Assembly: GCA_029846755.1 (NCBI GenBank) | Contig: JARWBI010000001.1 | Span: 496,001 to 560,000, forward strand | DNA: 64,000 nt | Source: Falsirhodobacter flavus | GTDB lineage: Bacteria > Pseudomonadota > Alphaproteobacteria > Rhodobacterales > Rhodobacteraceae | Reading direction: 5' to 3' | Shown here: piece by piece, positions 1 through 10,607 of the stretch | Numbering within the stretch: the first letter of the stretch is position 1 | Layout: every line of letters begins with the position of its first letter | Notes under the pieces: generated by a model | Database searches by the model: none | Told to the model about the DNA's origin: nothing | What the model saw: the letters and a program-made list of their open reading frames with translations, nothing else | Program-made: the position numbers and the translations under genes

Positions 1-182
1 AGACCGCGATCTCGGTGCTGGCCGAACAGGCCATCCCGGTCGAGGAAACGACGGGCACCATCTTCGACGACCTGATCGCCGAAGCGAAAAGCCTGGCGGA
101 GATCGCTTTGCCCGAAGATAAGGCAGCGGCAGAGAAGATGGTGAACGACATCGTCGCCATGCGCCACGCCGCGGGGCACTGA
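1..182 (+). CDS. C-terminal fragment of an unidentified protein
   Basis: Only the last 59 residues are in the window; the reading frame enters at base 3 and stops at TGA 180-182. The fragment is acidic and alanine-rich with no Cys and no membrane segment, and it looks like a helical C-terminus. Codon choice (G/C at third positions) matches the neighbours, and a hairpin terminator follows about 16 bases after the stop, so the end of a real gene is well supported. I do not recognise the family and assign no function. Confidence 0.65.
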   Translation, partial: TAISVLAEQAIPVEETTGTIFDDLIAEAKSLAEIALPEDKAAAEKMVNDIVAMRHAAGH

Positions 183-198
183 CCGCTAAAAATGACCG

Positions 199-222
199 AA
201 GGCCCCGCATTGCGGGGCCTTT
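199..222 (+). terminator. Intrinsic terminator after the truncated first gene
   Basis: AAGGCCCCGC and GCGGGGCCTT form a perfect 10-bp stem around a short ATT-type loop, followed by TTCC. It lies 16 bases after the first stop codon and upstream of the lectin gene, so it separates the two transcripts. Confidence 0.8.
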
Positions 223-273
223 CCTATTGCGGCGGTCGTATTAGATTGCGCGGGCCTGCCATATGACGGATCC

Positions 274-624
274 ATGAAACACATAACGACCGCCACCCTC
301 GGGATCTGCCAAGGCTCCAAGGTCATGTTCGCCGATTTCGCGCACGGGGGTGCGATGTGGACCGGGAACGGGCCGCGCGAAAGCCGTCATGCGATCCGCT
401 TCGACAGCCCGTTTTCCGAGGCGCCGACGGTGATGGTCGGGATCGCGATGTGGGATATGGACCAGACCACGGCGGTCCGCGCCGATATCGTGGCAGAAAA
501 GGTGACGCGGAAGGGGTTCGACCTTGTCTTCCGCACCTGGGCCGATACGCGCGTGGCGCGGATCAGGGCCGACTGGACCGCCCTCGGCCCTGTGCGGACC
601 GAGGACGACTGGGAAGTCGACTAA
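274..624 (+). CDS. H-type lectin domain protein
   Basis: A 116-residue protein whose second half (about residues 45-110) fits the H-type lectin domain: a start like [15 protein letters not shown], then WDMD, and an aromatic-rich FRTWADT strand. Eukaryotic members bind GalNAc-type sugars as hexamers; bacterial single-domain members have no settled role. No signal peptide is evident, so it may act in the cytoplasm. Its TAA overlaps the stop of the convergent prs gene by 4 bp. The family is fairly sure; the ligand is unknown. Confidence 0.8.
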   Translation: MKHITTATLGICQGSKVMFADFAHGGAMWTGNGPRESRHAIRFDSPFSEAPTVMVGIAMWDMDQTTAVRADIVAEKVTRKGFDLVFRTWADTRVARIRADWTALGPVRTEDDWEVD

Positions 625-1637
625 CGCGAGTAGAGCCCTTCATAGATCGGCACCAGCGTATCCGTCTCGAACAGCGACGACACCGAGGTGCCGTTCCAAG
701 TATTCAGGATCGCTTGGGCGAACATCGGCGCGGTCGGGACGATGCGGATGTTCGGCGCGTTCTTCACCGCCTCGGTCGGTTCAATGGAATCCGTAATGAC
801 CAGCGATTTCATCACCGATTTCGTCACGCGTTCCACCGCCGGGCCGGACAGCACGCCGTGGGTGATGTAGCTGTGAACCTCGGTCGCGCCATTTTCGATC
901 AGCACCTGCGCCGCTTTGCAGAGCGTGCCGGCGGTGTCGCAGATGTCGTCCACGATGATGCATTTCTTGCCGGTCACGTCGCCGATCACGGTCATCTCGG
1001 CCACTTCGCCAGCTTTCTCGCGGCGCTTGTCCACGATGGCCAGCGGGGCGTTGATGCGTTTGGCGATCTCGCGCGCGCGGGCGACGCCGCCGACATCGGG
1101 CGAAACGATCATCAGGTCCTGCATCTGGCCCTTGAAGTTATGCTCGATATCCAGCGCGAAGATAGGCGCGGCGTAAAGGTTGTCCACCGGGATGTCGAAG
1201 AAGCCCTGGATCTGCGCCGCGTGCAGGTCCAGCGTCAGGATGCGCTCCACCCCCGCTTCGACCAGCAGGTTCGCGACCAGCTTGGCCGAGATCGGCGTGC
1301 GGGCCTTGGAACGGCGGTCCTGGCGGGCATAGCCGAAATAGGGGATGACGGCGGTGATCCGGTCTGCCGAGGACCGGCGCAGCGCGTCGGCGATGATCAG
1401 CAGTTCCATCAGGTTGTCGTTCGCCGGGTTCGAGGTCGGCTGGATGATGAACATATCCTCGCCGCGCACGTTCTCGTAAACCTCGACGAAGATTTCCTGA
1501 TCGTTGAACCGTTCGACGCGGGCATCGACCAGGCTGACCGCCATGCCGCGATGCACGGCCATGCGGCGCGCGATCGATTTGGCAAGCGACAGGTTGGCAT
1601 TGCCGGAAATCAGCTTCGGCTCGGTAAGGGCGGGCAT
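621..1637 (-). CDS. prs: Ribose-phosphate diphosphokinase (PRPP synthase)
   Basis: Makes PRPP from ribose 5-phosphate and ATP for purine, pyrimidine, His, Trp and NAD synthesis. The 338 residues show the FNDQE segment near residue 45, the [15 protein letters not shown] catalytic loop near 105-120 and the PRPP-binding [10 protein letters not shown] loop near 230. I start at the ATG at 1637 because AAGGA lies just upstream on the minus strand; the frame stays open a further 11 codons, which would give an extended N-terminus not seen in the family. The 3' end overlaps the lectin gene by 4 bp. Length is normal for class I PRPP synthases with a slightly long C-terminus. Confidence 0.97.
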   Translation of the reverse strand: MPALTEPKLISGNANLSLAKSIARRMAVHRGMAVSLVDARVERFNDQEIFVEVYENVRGEDMFIIQPTSNPANDNLMELLIIADALRRSSADRITAVIPYFGYARQDRRSKARTPISAKLVANLLVEAGVERILTLDLHAAQIQGFFDIPVDNLYAAPIFALDIEHNFKGQMQDLMIVSPDVGGVARAREIAKRINAPLAIVDKRREKAGEVAEMTVIGDVTGKKCIIVDDICDTAGTLCKAAQVLIENGATEVHSYITHGVLSGPAVERVTKSVMKSLVITDSIEPTEAVKNAPNIRIVPTAPMFAQAILNTWNGTSVSSLFETDTLVPIYEGLYSR

Positions 1638-1739
1638 GGGGCTATCCTTGGCAGCGGAATCGTCGCGCACCCCATAGCACCTGATCGCGCGCGGCGAAAC
1701 GCGCGATCCTGCTATTGCGACAGAATAATCACAGGCCTT

Positions 1740-2777
1740 TCAGCCAGCCAGCAGCCCCAGGAAGGTATCGACCTCGGCATCGGTGGTGGACCATGACGTG
1801 ACCAGACGCGCACCAAGCGCCGAGCCGCCGTTCAGATCGCGCAGCCCATAGAAGGACGCGCCCGCTGCTTTGGCGCGGGTATGCGCCGCCTCGGGGAATT
1901 CGGCAAAGACGATGTTCGCCTCTACCGGGTGCATCAGGCGGCCGCCGGGCAGGGCAGCGATGCCGTCCGCCAGCCGCCGCGCCGCGCGGTTCGCCTGACC
2001 TGCCAGCCGAAGCCAAAGATCGCCCTCCAGATAGGCTTCCATCTGCGCAGACAGATAACGGTGCTTGGAGAACAGATGCGCGCCGCGTTTCCGGCGCAGC
2101 TCGAACTCCGCCGATTTTGCAGGATCGAACAGGATCACCGCCTCGACCCCCATCAGACCGTTCTTGGTGCCGCCGAAGGAAAGAATGTCGATCCCCGCCT
2201 TCCACGTCATCTCGGCAGGGGTCGCGCCGGTGGCCACCAGCGCATTGGCGAAACGCGCGCCGTCCAGATGCGTGCCAAGACCAGCGCCCTTCGCTTGCGC
2301 CGTCAGCGCGGCGATCTGGTCGGGGGTATAGACGGTGCCCATCTCGGTCGCGTTGGTCAGGGTCAGCGCGGCGGGCTGCGGGTTGTGGACCGAAGCGGCC
2401 ATCCCGCGCGACAGCACGGCCTCCAGCGCCGCCGGATCGATCCGGCCGTCGGGGCCGTCCACCAGCGTCAGCTTCGCCCCGCCCATGAAGAATTCGGGTG
2501 CGTTGCATTCATCGACCTGCACATGAGCCGTGCGGTGGCAATAGACTGTCCCCCAAGGCGGACACAAAAGCCCCAGTGACAGCGAATTCGCCGCCGTTCC
2601 CGTCGCCACCAGATAGACGGCCGCCTGCGGTGCCTCGAACACTTCGCGCAGCCTGGCGCGGACGCCGTCCATCACCGTGTCGCCGCCATAGGGCATCTGA
2701 TAGCCGGCATTGGCGCGGGCAAGGGCGTCCAGCACCTCGGTCGGGACCGGCGAGGCGTTGTCGGAGGCGAAGAACAT
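1740..2777 (-). CDS. ltaE: Low-specificity threonine aldolase
   Basis: PLP-dependent beta-eliminating lyase that splits threonine or allo-threonine into glycine and acetaldehyde. The 345 residues carry the family start FFASDNASP, the DGPDGRIDP segment, the HLDGAR motif and the Schiff-base lysine in SFGGTKNG near residue 205. Its ATG overlaps the TGA of the upstream cysteine-cluster gene (TGATG at 2775-2779), so the two are probably translationally coupled. Substrate stereochemistry (L-threo, L-allo or broad) cannot be read from the sequence. Confidence 0.93.
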   Translation of the reverse strand: MFFASDNASPVPTEVLDALARANAGYQMPYGGDTVMDGVRARLREVFEAPQAAVYLVATGTAANSLSLGLLCPPWGTVYCHRTAHVQVDECNAPEFFMGGAKLTLVDGPDGRIDPAALEAVLSRGMAASVHNPQPAALTLTNATEMGTVYTPDQIAALTAQAKGAGLGTHLDGARFANALVATGATPAEMTWKAGIDILSFGGTKNGLMGVEAVILFDPAKSAEFELRRKRGAHLFSKHRYLSAQMEAYLEGDLWLRLAGQANRAARRLADGIAALPGGRLMHPVEANIVFAEFPEAAHTRAKAAGASFYGLRDLNGGSALGARLVTSWSTTDAEVDTFLGLLAG

Positions 2778-3223
2778 CAGGGGGTCTCCTCGATAATGTA
2801 GTCTTCCCAGTCTTCCTCGGGGACGGTGAATTCCGGGACGGTCCAGCCTCGCACCGACGCGCCCGCGCGGTGGATCGATTCGCGATCCCCCGTCAGCAGG
2901 TGGTGCCAGGCGGGCAGGGGCTTCTTTTCATACATGCGGCGATAGGCGCAGGTCTGCGGCAGCCAATAGGCGATGCGCGGCAGGGTCTTCGGCGTCAGTT
3001 GCACGCAGTCGGGGACATAGTCGCGCCGCGTCTCGTAATGGCTGCACAGGCAGCTTTGCCCGTCCAGCAGCTTGCAGGCCAATTTGGTGAAGGCGACCTC
3101 GTTCGTGTCCTCGAACTCGATCTTGTTCAGGCAGCATTTGCCGCAGCCGTCGCACAGCGCCTCCCATTCGGGTTGCGTCATGTCCTTCAGCTTCACCGTT
3201 TCCCAGAATCTCTCGCGCATCAT
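2777..3223 (-). CDS. YcgN/UPF0260 family cysteine-cluster protein
   Basis: About 148 residues with CDGCGKCCL near residue 30, further cysteines in CLCSHY, and the VPDC and CAYR motifs, which match the YcgN/UPF0260 family (zinc/iron-chelating cysteine cluster, CxxCxxCC type). The biochemical role of the family is not established. I chose the tandem ATGs at 3223/3220; the frame is open to 3310, but that extension would lie inside ribF and is not family-like. The stop is coupled to the threonine aldolase start. Confidence 0.85.
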   Translation of the reverse strand: MMRERFWETVKLKDMTQPEWEALCDGCGKCCLNKIEFEDTNEVAFTKLACKLLDGQSCLCSHYETRRDYVPDCVQLTPKTLPRIAYWLPQTCAYRRMYEKKPLPAWHHLLTGDRESIHRAGASVRGWTVPEFTVPEEDWEDYIIEETP

Positions 3224-3254
3224 CGGGCCTAGTTGGGGCCGCACGGCCCGATTG

Positions 3255-4178
3255 TCAAAGGGCGACGAGGATCGCGCGGGCTTGTTCGCAATCCGCATCC
3301 ATCTGCGCAATCAGTGCCGGCAGCCCGTCGAAGCGCAATTCGGGGCGCAGGTATTGGACGAAGGCGATCGACAGGTGCTGGCCGTACAGGTCGCCCTTGA
3401 AATCCATCAGGTGGGTTTCAAGGTTCGGAAGATTCTCTCCGAACATCGGGCGCACGCCAAGGCTGGCCGCGCCCATGTAGCTTCCCGCCTGCGGCCCCGT
3501 CAGCACATCGACCTTGACGGCATAGACGCCAAGGCGTGGCAGATGCAGCCCCGCGACCGACATGTTCGCGGTGGGATAGCCAAGCTCGCGCCCGCGCTTC
3601 TCGCCGTGGATCACCTCGCCCTCGATCCGGTGCCAATGGCCCAGCATAGCGGCGGCGCGGCGGGTGTCGCCTTCGGACAGTGCCGCGCGGATCGCGGTCG
3701 ATGAAATCTCGTGCCCGTCCTGCGCGATCAGACCCGCCACGGTGACGGAGAATCCGTGATGCGGGGCCATCGCGCGCAGAAGATCCACATCGCCCATCCG
3801 CGCGCGACCGAAGCGGAAATCCGCACCAACGACCAGATGCGAGATGCCGAGGCCCGCCGCCAGAACGTCCTGCACGAAATTTTCGGCCGATAGACCCGCC
3901 AGCGCTGCGTCGAAGGGCAGCTGGTAAAGGCGTTCGACCCCGATCTTGGCCAGACGGTTCGCGCGTGCCTCTGGGTTCATCAGGCGAAAGGGCGGAGCAT
4001 CGGGGGCGAAGAGTTCGCGCGGATGCGGCTCGAACGTGATGACGCCCAGCGGGGCGTCGGTGCGGGCAAGGTCGATCACCGCGCGGTGGCCCCGATGGAC
4101 GCCGTCGAAATTGCCCATCGCGACCGAGGCGCCCTTGTCCGCCGCCCCAAGCCCTTGCCATTTCCGGTATATCTGCAT
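3255..4178 (-). CDS. ribF: Bifunctional riboflavin kinase / FAD synthetase
   Basis: Converts riboflavin to FMN and then FAD. The N-terminal FAD-synthetase part has GNFDGVHRGH near residues 20-30 and the FEPHPRE segment; the C-terminal riboflavin-kinase part has GRELGYPTANM near 200 and GVYAVKV. At 307 residues it has normal length. An in-frame GTG at 4184 exists, but GAGG is 8 bases from the ATG at 4178 and only 2 from the GTG, so I use 4178. It lies upstream of the YcgN-like and aldolase genes on the same strand. Confidence 0.96.
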   Translation of the reverse strand: MQIYRKWQGLGAADKGASVAMGNFDGVHRGHRAVIDLARTDAPLGVITFEPHPRELFAPDAPPFRLMNPEARANRLAKIGVERLYQLPFDAALAGLSAENFVQDVLAAGLGISHLVVGADFRFGRARMGDVDLLRAMAPHHGFSVTVAGLIAQDGHEISSTAIRAALSEGDTRRAAAMLGHWHRIEGEVIHGEKRGRELGYPTANMSVAGLHLPRLGVYAVKVDVLTGPQAGSYMGAASLGVRPMFGENLPNLETHLMDFKGDLYGQHLSIAFVQYLRPELRFDGLPALIAQMDADCEQARAILVAL

Positions 4179-4235
4179 CGTCACAGCCTCGCGTCCGCGC
4201 CCCCCGTATCGCCTACGGGGGGGCGGGTTGCAAGA

Positions 4236-5123
4236 TCAGCGCAGGAACCCGACGGAGTATGTCGGGGTCAGCGTCTGTTCGATCAGCCATTTTTCCAGCA
4301 GCGTCGCGTCGGGGTTCGACGTGTCGTCGCCGAAATGCTTGGCGGCAAGGCCCGAGGTGATGAACAGCGAATCCAGCCCCTCGGATACGCCGCCCTGAAT
4401 GTCGGTCAGGATACCGTCGCCGATGCACAGGATTTCCGCATCCGTCACCGTCTTGTCGATCAGATGCAGGCGGCGGCGGGCCAGATCGTAGATCGGGGCA
4501 TGGGGTTTGCCGAAATAGAGGCTCTCTCCCCCGATGCGGTCATAGGCCTGCGCGATCGCCCCGGCGCAATAGATGCGCTTGTCGCCCAAGTCCACCTCGA
4601 TATCCGGGTTGGCGCACAGCAGCTTCATGTCCCGCGATTTCGCGAAGGCCAGCGTTTCGGCGTAATCGTCGGGGGTTTCGACCAGATCGTTGAACGGGCC
4701 GGTGCAGACGATCCCTTCGGCTTCTTCCAGCGGAACGCGGTTGATCGGCGCGCGCTTCAGGGCGGCGAGGTCGGGCGACAGGTCGCTGAAGAACGGCTCG
4801 TCCTTGTCCGCGCCGATGAAATACACGTTTTGCCCCACCGCGCCGGTAATCAGCGCATACTGCGCCGCATCGCCCGAGGAGACGACATCGTCCCACGCAT
4901 CGTCGGGCACCTGCAGGCGGGCAAGCTGTGCGACGATGCTGGGTTTCGGGCGCGGCGCGTTGGTGACCAGCACGACGACGCCGCCCTTGGCGCGGAACGC
5001 CTGAAGCGCGGCGACGGCGGCGGGATGCGCGCGCACCCCGTCATGCAGACAGCCCCACAGGTCGCAGAACACGGCGCGGTAGCTGTGCGAAATCTCGGCC
5101 AGAGACGAAACGATGCGGGTCAT
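4236..5123 (-). CDS. TIGR01459 family HAD-type hydrolase
   Basis: A 295-residue HAD-superfamily phosphatase of the NagD-like branch. Motif I is CDLWGCLHDG near residue 20 (both aspartate positions are occupied by D and the following loop is W/G-rich), motif II is LVTNAP near 53, and the C-terminal GDGILTDIQGG supplies the acidic motif. The TIGR01459 subgroup is common in alphaproteobacteria and has no assigned substrate. Its ATG touches the stop of the upstream pyrophosphatase gene at 5123, indicating coupled translation. Confidence 0.85.
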   Translation of the reverse strand: MTRIVSSLAEISHSYRAVFCDLWGCLHDGVRAHPAAVAALQAFRAKGGVVVLVTNAPRPKPSIVAQLARLQVPDDAWDDVVSSGDAAQYALITGAVGQNVYFIGADKDEPFFSDLSPDLAALKRAPINRVPLEEAEGIVCTGPFNDLVETPDDYAETLAFAKSRDMKLLCANPDIEVDLGDKRIYCAGAIAQAYDRIGGESLYFGKPHAPIYDLARRRLHLIDKTVTDAEILCIGDGILTDIQGGVSEGLDSLFITSGLAAKHFGDDTSNPDATLLEKWLIEQTLTPTYSVGFLR

Positions 5124-6040
5124 CAGAGCTTCAGCGCCGGGATGATCTGTTTCTTGCGGCTCATGACGCCGGGCAGGACCACGGTGTCGCCGCTGACGGT
5201 CACGCCGAAGCTGCGTTCGGCGATCTGGCGGGTCAGATCGTTCGGGACCAGCATGGTCGCTTCTTCTTTCAGGATGTCCACGATGAACAGCAGGACCTGA
5301 TCCGCGCCATCCTCGGCGGCGACGGCGGGCATCGCGGCGACCAGCGCGTCCTTGCGCGCCAGCAGCGGCGCGGGCGAGGTGGTCTCCAGCACGGATACGC
5401 GCAGTTCCTTGCCGTCGACGTTGTATTCCTTGCTGTCCATCCGCAGCAGGGCCGCCTCGCCGAAGGCGGACACGTCGGATTTCGCGGCAAACATCTCGGC
5501 TGCGTATTCGGGAATGTCGATGCCCAGATCGTCTGCCAGTGCCTCGGCCACCTTGCGGTCATGGGCGGTGGTGGTGGGGCTGCGGAATTCCAGCGTGTCG
5601 GACAGGATGCAGGACAGCATCAGCCCCTTGATGTTGTTCGGCGCCGTGCGCAGCGCGCCGCCCATCAGGTCGTGCATGATGGTCGCGGTGCAGGCCAGCG
5701 GACGGATGGTGATGTCGATCGGGGTCTTGGTGGACAGCCCGCCGACCAGCAGGTGGTGGTCGATAATCGACACGATTTTCGCGTTGCCGATGGTTTCAGG
5801 CAGTTCGGCCGGGTTGTTGGTATCGACGATGGCGACCTTATCGCCGTCTTCCAGCGCGGTCAGGATTTCGGGCTGCTTCTGGCCCCAGCGGTTCAGCACG
5901 AAAGCGGCTTCGGTATTGGGCTGGCCCAGCAGATAGGGCGTCGCTGCGGTGCCGCGAACCTCGGACAGATACCAGGCCCATGCGATGGCCGACGCGGTGC
6001 TGTCCGTGTCGGGCGACTTGTGGCCGAAAACCTTGATCAT
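5123..6040 (-). CDS. ppaC: Manganese-dependent inorganic pyrophosphatase (family II)
   Basis: Hydrolyses pyrophosphate in the cytoplasm. As a DHH-superfamily enzyme of 305 residues it shows GHKSPDTDS at residues 5-13, the IIDHH metal-binding motif near 95, and the C-terminal SRKKQIIP substrate-binding signature of family II enzymes. I start at the ATG at 6040, which places the GHKSPDTDS motif where family members have it; the 20 codons of open frame upstream are not family-like. The stop overlaps the HAD gene start by one base. Confidence 0.94.
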   Translation of the reverse strand: MIKVFGHKSPDTDSTASAIAWAWYLSEVRGTAATPYLLGQPNTEAAFVLNRWGQKQPEILTALEDGDKVAIVDTNNPAELPETIGNAKIVSIIDHHLLVGGLSTKTPIDITIRPLACTATIMHDLMGGALRTAPNNIKGLMLSCILSDTLEFRSPTTTAHDRKVAEALADDLGIDIPEYAAEMFAAKSDVSAFGEAALLRMDSKEYNVDGKELRVSVLETTSPAPLLARKDALVAAMPAVAAEDGADQVLLFIVDILKEEATMLVPNDLTRQIAERSFGVTVSGDTVVLPGVMSRKKQIIPALKL

Positions 6041-6214
6041 GCGAAATACCCTGAAATTTGGCGTTGGCGGATTTATAGGCGAGGGGACCGGCAATGTCAC
6101 GCCCGCCCCATGCGTCTAGCGCATGACGGCATTGTGGCATTCTGCGTTGCGGCAAGCGGAGCGATGCCCCATCTACTGCCTTGTCGAATGGATCGACAGT
6201 TCAGAGAGACGAAA

Positions 6215-6397
6215 ATGCAAACGCTGACCGCCAAAACCGCCCCCGCCAACTTCGGCCTGTTCGACGCCATTGCGTCGTTCTTCGGGATTTTCGGCGCTGC
6301 CATCAAAGCAAGCGCCGCCGTGGAAAACGGCCGCACGCCCAAAGCTGCCGACCTGCGCACGCTGGGCATCGACCCGAAGGCTTTCGCCCGCGCCTGA
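6215..6397 (+). CDS. Small hypothetical protein (60 aa)
   Basis: Begins at an ATG preceded by GAGAG at a suitable distance. It encodes 60 residues with a hydrophobic, glycine/phenylalanine-rich central segment (FGLFDAIASFFGIFGAAI) and a basic C-terminal half ending LGIDPKAFARA. The segment could be one amphipathic or membrane helix. I do not recognise a named family. It stands alone, convergent with the TraB/GumN gene and divergent from ppaC. The ribosome-binding site, codon bias and placement support a real gene, not noise. Confidence 0.6.
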   Translation: MQTLTAKTAPANFGLFDAIASFFGIFGAAIKASAAVENGRTPKAADLRTLGIDPKAFARA

Positions 6398-6401
6398 TCT
6401 T

Positions 6402-7388
6402 TCAGGGAAGGGGGCTGATCTCGAAGCCCCTTTCCTGCAACAGGTTCAACACGCCGTCATGGCCCGCAAGGTGCAGCGCGCCGAAAGCCGCAAGCACCGG
6501 GCCATGTTCCGCAGCCGCCTCGATCACCGGAATCCAGTTGCGGTTGCGCTCGACCATCAGAACATGCTCCATCTGCGCGAATTCGGCATCCGCGCGCGCG
6601 GTGTCGTAGCCGGGCATGTCTGCGGCTGAAAGCCGCATGAATTCCCACATCTGCCGCGCCTCGCCTGCAAAATACGAATCCGCCAGGGTGACCGCGTAAT
6701 CCGCTGACTGCGCCTCCATCGGCAAGGTCATGCGGATCATGTCCAGCTGTTCCTCGGGCGGCATGTCCGCGAGCATGCCCAGCACGGTGTCCCACGGTTC
6801 CAGCGCGGTGACGGTAATCCCGGCATGTTCGGCTGAGGAAATGATGCGCTTGTCCAGCCCGACATCTGCTGAGGGACCCATCTGACAGGGCGGGATCGCC
6901 AGCAGCATCGAAAGATACCAAGGCTGAAACTTCGCCCCCATGAACGGCGGAATGCCCCTTGCCCTGAGTGCGGCGCCCAGGGCTGTCCATTCCTTTTCCG
7001 ACAGTTGCTCGGGGATGGTCGGCCCGTCGGTGATCGTAACAAGCGCCGGGTTTTCGGCCATATGCTTCAAAAGTTGCGCTTCTTCCTTGGGCCCCGCTTC
7101 GACCAGTACGGTCTTCGCCCGCTCGATCGCAGGCGTGATGCGCCACATCGCCCCGACCAGCCGTGGATCATTCAGATGATAGGTCCCGACGAGGGTTATC
7201 TCCTGATCGCCCCGCTTTGCCGTCCAGCCATTGCCGCTGGGGAAAGGCTGCGCCGCCACCGCCCTGTCCAACTGCGCGCGCTGCGCGTCGGGCAGGTTTT
7301 CGATCAGGTTCGTGCCCTCGCACGTTGTCCAGCCGAAGACGGGGGAGGCGAAGGCGAGTGTGAGGGAAACGGTTAATGCGCGGATCAT
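6402..7388 (-). CDS. TraB/GumN family protein, secreted
   Basis: About 328 residues beginning with a signal peptide (residues 1-19, cleaved after PVFG). The GTYHLNDPR motif near residue 70 matches the GxxH motif of the TraB/GumN (Tiki-like) superfamily, and a second GALHLAG motif lies near residue 310. Eukaryotic Tiki members are metal-dependent proteases; bacterial GumN-like proteins are uncharacterised. The expected location is the periplasm. I favour the ATG at 7388 over 7403 because it puts the basic start directly before the hydrophobic core. Confidence 0.85.
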   Translation of the reverse strand: MIRALTVSLTLAFASPVFGWTTCEGTNLIENLPDAQRAQLDRAVAAQPFPSGNGWTAKRGDQEITLVGTYHLNDPRLVGAMWRITPAIERAKTVLVEAGPKEEAQLLKHMAENPALVTITDGPTIPEQLSEKEWTALGAALRARGIPPFMGAKFQPWYLSMLLAIPPCQMGPSADVGLDKRIISSAEHAGITVTALEPWDTVLGMLADMPPEEQLDMIRMTLPMEAQSADYAVTLADSYFAGEARQMWEFMRLSAADMPGYDTARADAEFAQMEHVLMVERNRNWIPVIEAAAEHGPVLAAFGALHLAGHDGVLNLLQERGFEISPLP

Positions 7389-7445
7389 GGCCTTTCGTGG
7401 CACGCCGCGGCGTCATCACCAAGTGATCTTTCCGTGTTACGCCTG

Positions 7446-7474
7446 TTGACAGCCAAAATCCCCCTGCCTATCTG
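7446..7474 (+). promoter_or_regulatory. Housekeeping-type promoter of groESL
   Basis: TTGACA at 7446-7451 and TATCTG at 7469-7474 are 17 bases apart, a good match to a vegetative sigma promoter (perfect -35, weaker -10). The predicted start of transcription falls within or just before the CIRCE operator, the usual arrangement for HrcA repression. Confidence 0.7.
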
Positions 7475-7482
7475 TTTTGCCA

Positions 7483-7509
7483 TTAGCACTCGGGCCTTCT
7501 GAGTGCTAA
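7483..7509 (+). promoter_or_regulatory. CIRCE operator (HrcA binding site)
   Basis: TTAGCACTC-N9-GAGTGCTAA, a perfect 9-9-9 inverted repeat identical to the CIRCE consensus. It sits 35 bases before the groES ATG and downstream of the promoter, so HrcA should repress the operon at normal temperature. The hrcA gene itself is not in this window. Confidence 0.96.
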
Positions 7510-7543
7510 CGATCTTCAACCTGGAACCTGAGGGAAATCCCAG

Positions 7544-7831
7544 ATGGCATTCAAACCGCTTCACGACCGCGTCCTGGTTCGTCGCCTTGAAGGCGAAGAA
7601 AAGACCAAGGGCGGTCTGATCATCCCGGACACCGCCAAGGAAAAACCCGCCGAGGGCGAGATCGTCTCGGTCGGCGAAGGCGCGCGCAAGGATTCGGGCG
7701 AGCTGATCGCACCGTCGGTCAAACCGGGCGATCGCATCCTGTTCGGCAAATGGTCGGGCACCGAGGTCACGGTCGAAGGCCAGGACCTGCTGATCATGAA
7801 GGAAAGCGACATTCTCGGCATCATCGCCTGA
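7544..7831 (+). CDS. groES: Co-chaperonin GroES
   Basis: A 95-residue heptameric lid for GroEL. The sequence starts [14 protein letters not shown], with the mobile-loop region [16 protein letters not shown] near residues 19-35 and the C-terminal ESDILGII typical of the family. It is the first gene of the operon behind the CIRCE element, with AGGGAAATCCC before the ATG and a 42-base gap to groEL. Confidence 0.98.
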   Translation: MAFKPLHDRVLVRRLEGEEKTKGGLIIPDTAKEKPAEGEIVSVGEGARKDSGELIAPSVKPGDRILFGKWSGTEVTVEGQDLLIMKESDILGIIA

Positions 7832-7855
7832 GATCCGCTTTTCCCATCCCCATAG

Positions 7856-9508
<1,653 letters not shown>

Positions 9509-9516
9509 GATTGATC

Positions 9517-9545
9517 GGGCGGCCCTCGGGCCGCCCTTTCTTTTT
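9517..9545 (+). terminator. Intrinsic terminator of groESL
   Basis: GGGCGGCCC and GGGCCGCCC pair as a 9-bp stem around a 2-base TC loop, followed by TTTCTTTTT. It lies 8 bases after the groEL stop. Confidence 0.92.
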
Positions 9546-9636
9546 GCGCGGCTTTCCGCCGATGCAATTTGCGGTTGTTGCGTGGAATTTCGCCGACACG
9601 TAGCACTTCCGGGACCGCAACAAACCCGAGACTTCC

Positions 9637-10086
9637 ATGCTTCGTCACATCGCCGCGCTGACCCTGACCCTTGGCCTCGCGGCATGTGGAGGGGGACGCG
9701 AGGAAGTCGCCCGCGCCCCGGCCCCGATAGGGCAGGGAGAGGTGGCGCGGATGGTGGACGACTACGCCGACCGTTACGGCGTGCCGCGTTCGCTGGCGCA
9801 CCGGGTCGTGAAACGCGAAAGCACCTACAATCCGCAGGCCCGCAACGGATCGTATTACGGGCTGATGCAGATCCATCCCGCGACGGCCAAGACGATGGGC
9901 TTTCGGGGCGAGCCGTCCGAGCTGCTGGACGCGGAAACCAACCTTGAATACGCGATGAAATATCTGCGCGGGGCGTGGATGGTGTCGGACGGTAGTCAGG
10001 ACAGCGCCGTGGGCTGGTACAGCCGCGGCTACTATTACGAGGCCAAGAAACGCGGGCTGCTTCAGCAGACCGGGCTGCGCTCCTGA
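9637..10086 (+). CDS. Lytic transglycosylase (SLT domain) lipoprotein
   Basis: A 149-residue protein with a lipoprotein signal (LGLAAC, lipidated Cys near residue 17). The SLT fold follows: RVVKRESTYNP with the catalytic Glu near residue 65, GLMQIHPATA near 80, and NLEYAMKYLR near 110. It should cleave the MurNAc-GlcNAc bond of peptidoglycan to give 1,6-anhydro products from the envelope. It is short for the family, a bare catalytic domain. The family call is firm; the specific cellular role is not. Confidence 0.9.
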   Translation: MLRHIAALTLTLGLAACGGGREEVARAPAPIGQGEVARMVDDYADRYGVPRSLAHRVVKRESTYNPQARNGSYYGLMQIHPATAKTMGFRGEPSELLDAETNLEYAMKYLRGAWMVSDGSQDSAVGWYSRGYYYEAKKRGLLQQTGLRS

Positions 10087-10115
10087 TCCCGGACGCCGCG
10101 ATCCGCGTCCTGTTC

Positions 10116-10607
10116 ATGGGCGCGGCGCTGTGGTTTTTGCTGATGCTGCGGCGCAAGTTGCAGGGCGCGGCGATGCTGCCGCGGCTGCGCTGGCTGGATG
10201 CGGTCGGCGCATTGGGTCTGGCGGTTCATGTACTGGCGATGCGCTGGCATCCGGCAGTCATCGCTGCGGCATGGGCGGTGTTTCCCCTCGCGCGGGTTGC
10301 GGTGCGGGACTATCCGCCGCGCAGTGCCCTCCTTCCTTTGGCGGTGCTGGCGCTGACGCTGATCGTGCCGATGGCGTCGCTGTCGGGGATCGGGCTCGGC
10401 GTCTTTCTGGTCATGTCGCGGCGCGGTGCCGATCCGCTGGCGCGGGGCACCGGGCAGGCGCTGCTGTGCCTTCCGGTCGCTTTTGCATGGCTGGTCGCGC
10501 ATCCGCCCTTGGTCCAGTGGCAGCCCATGGCGTTCGGGATCGCATCGGCACTGGCCTTTGCATCCTTCCTCGCGCTTCAACGCAGGATAGGCTCCAGTGG
10601 ATCGTAG
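10116..10607 (+). CDS. Small integral membrane protein, hypothetical
   Basis: The frame encodes 163 residues with about five hydrophobic segments and short basic loops (MLRRKLQ near residue 10, VAVRDYPPRS near 65). It begins 29 bases after the transglycosylase stop with no clear ribosome-binding site, so the start is uncertain. The last 31 bases overlap the convergent Nudix gene. I recognise no family. Membrane character and position argue for a real gene, but the missing Shine-Dalgarno and the overlap lower confidence. Confidence 0.5.
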   Translation: MGAALWFLLMLRRKLQGAAMLPRLRWLDAVGALGLAVHVLAMRWHPAVIAAAWAVFPLARVAVRDYPPRSALLPLAVLALTLIVPMASLSGIGLGVFLVMSRRGADPLARGTGQALLCLPVAFAWLVAHPPLVQWQPMAFGIASALAFASFLALQRRIGSSGS

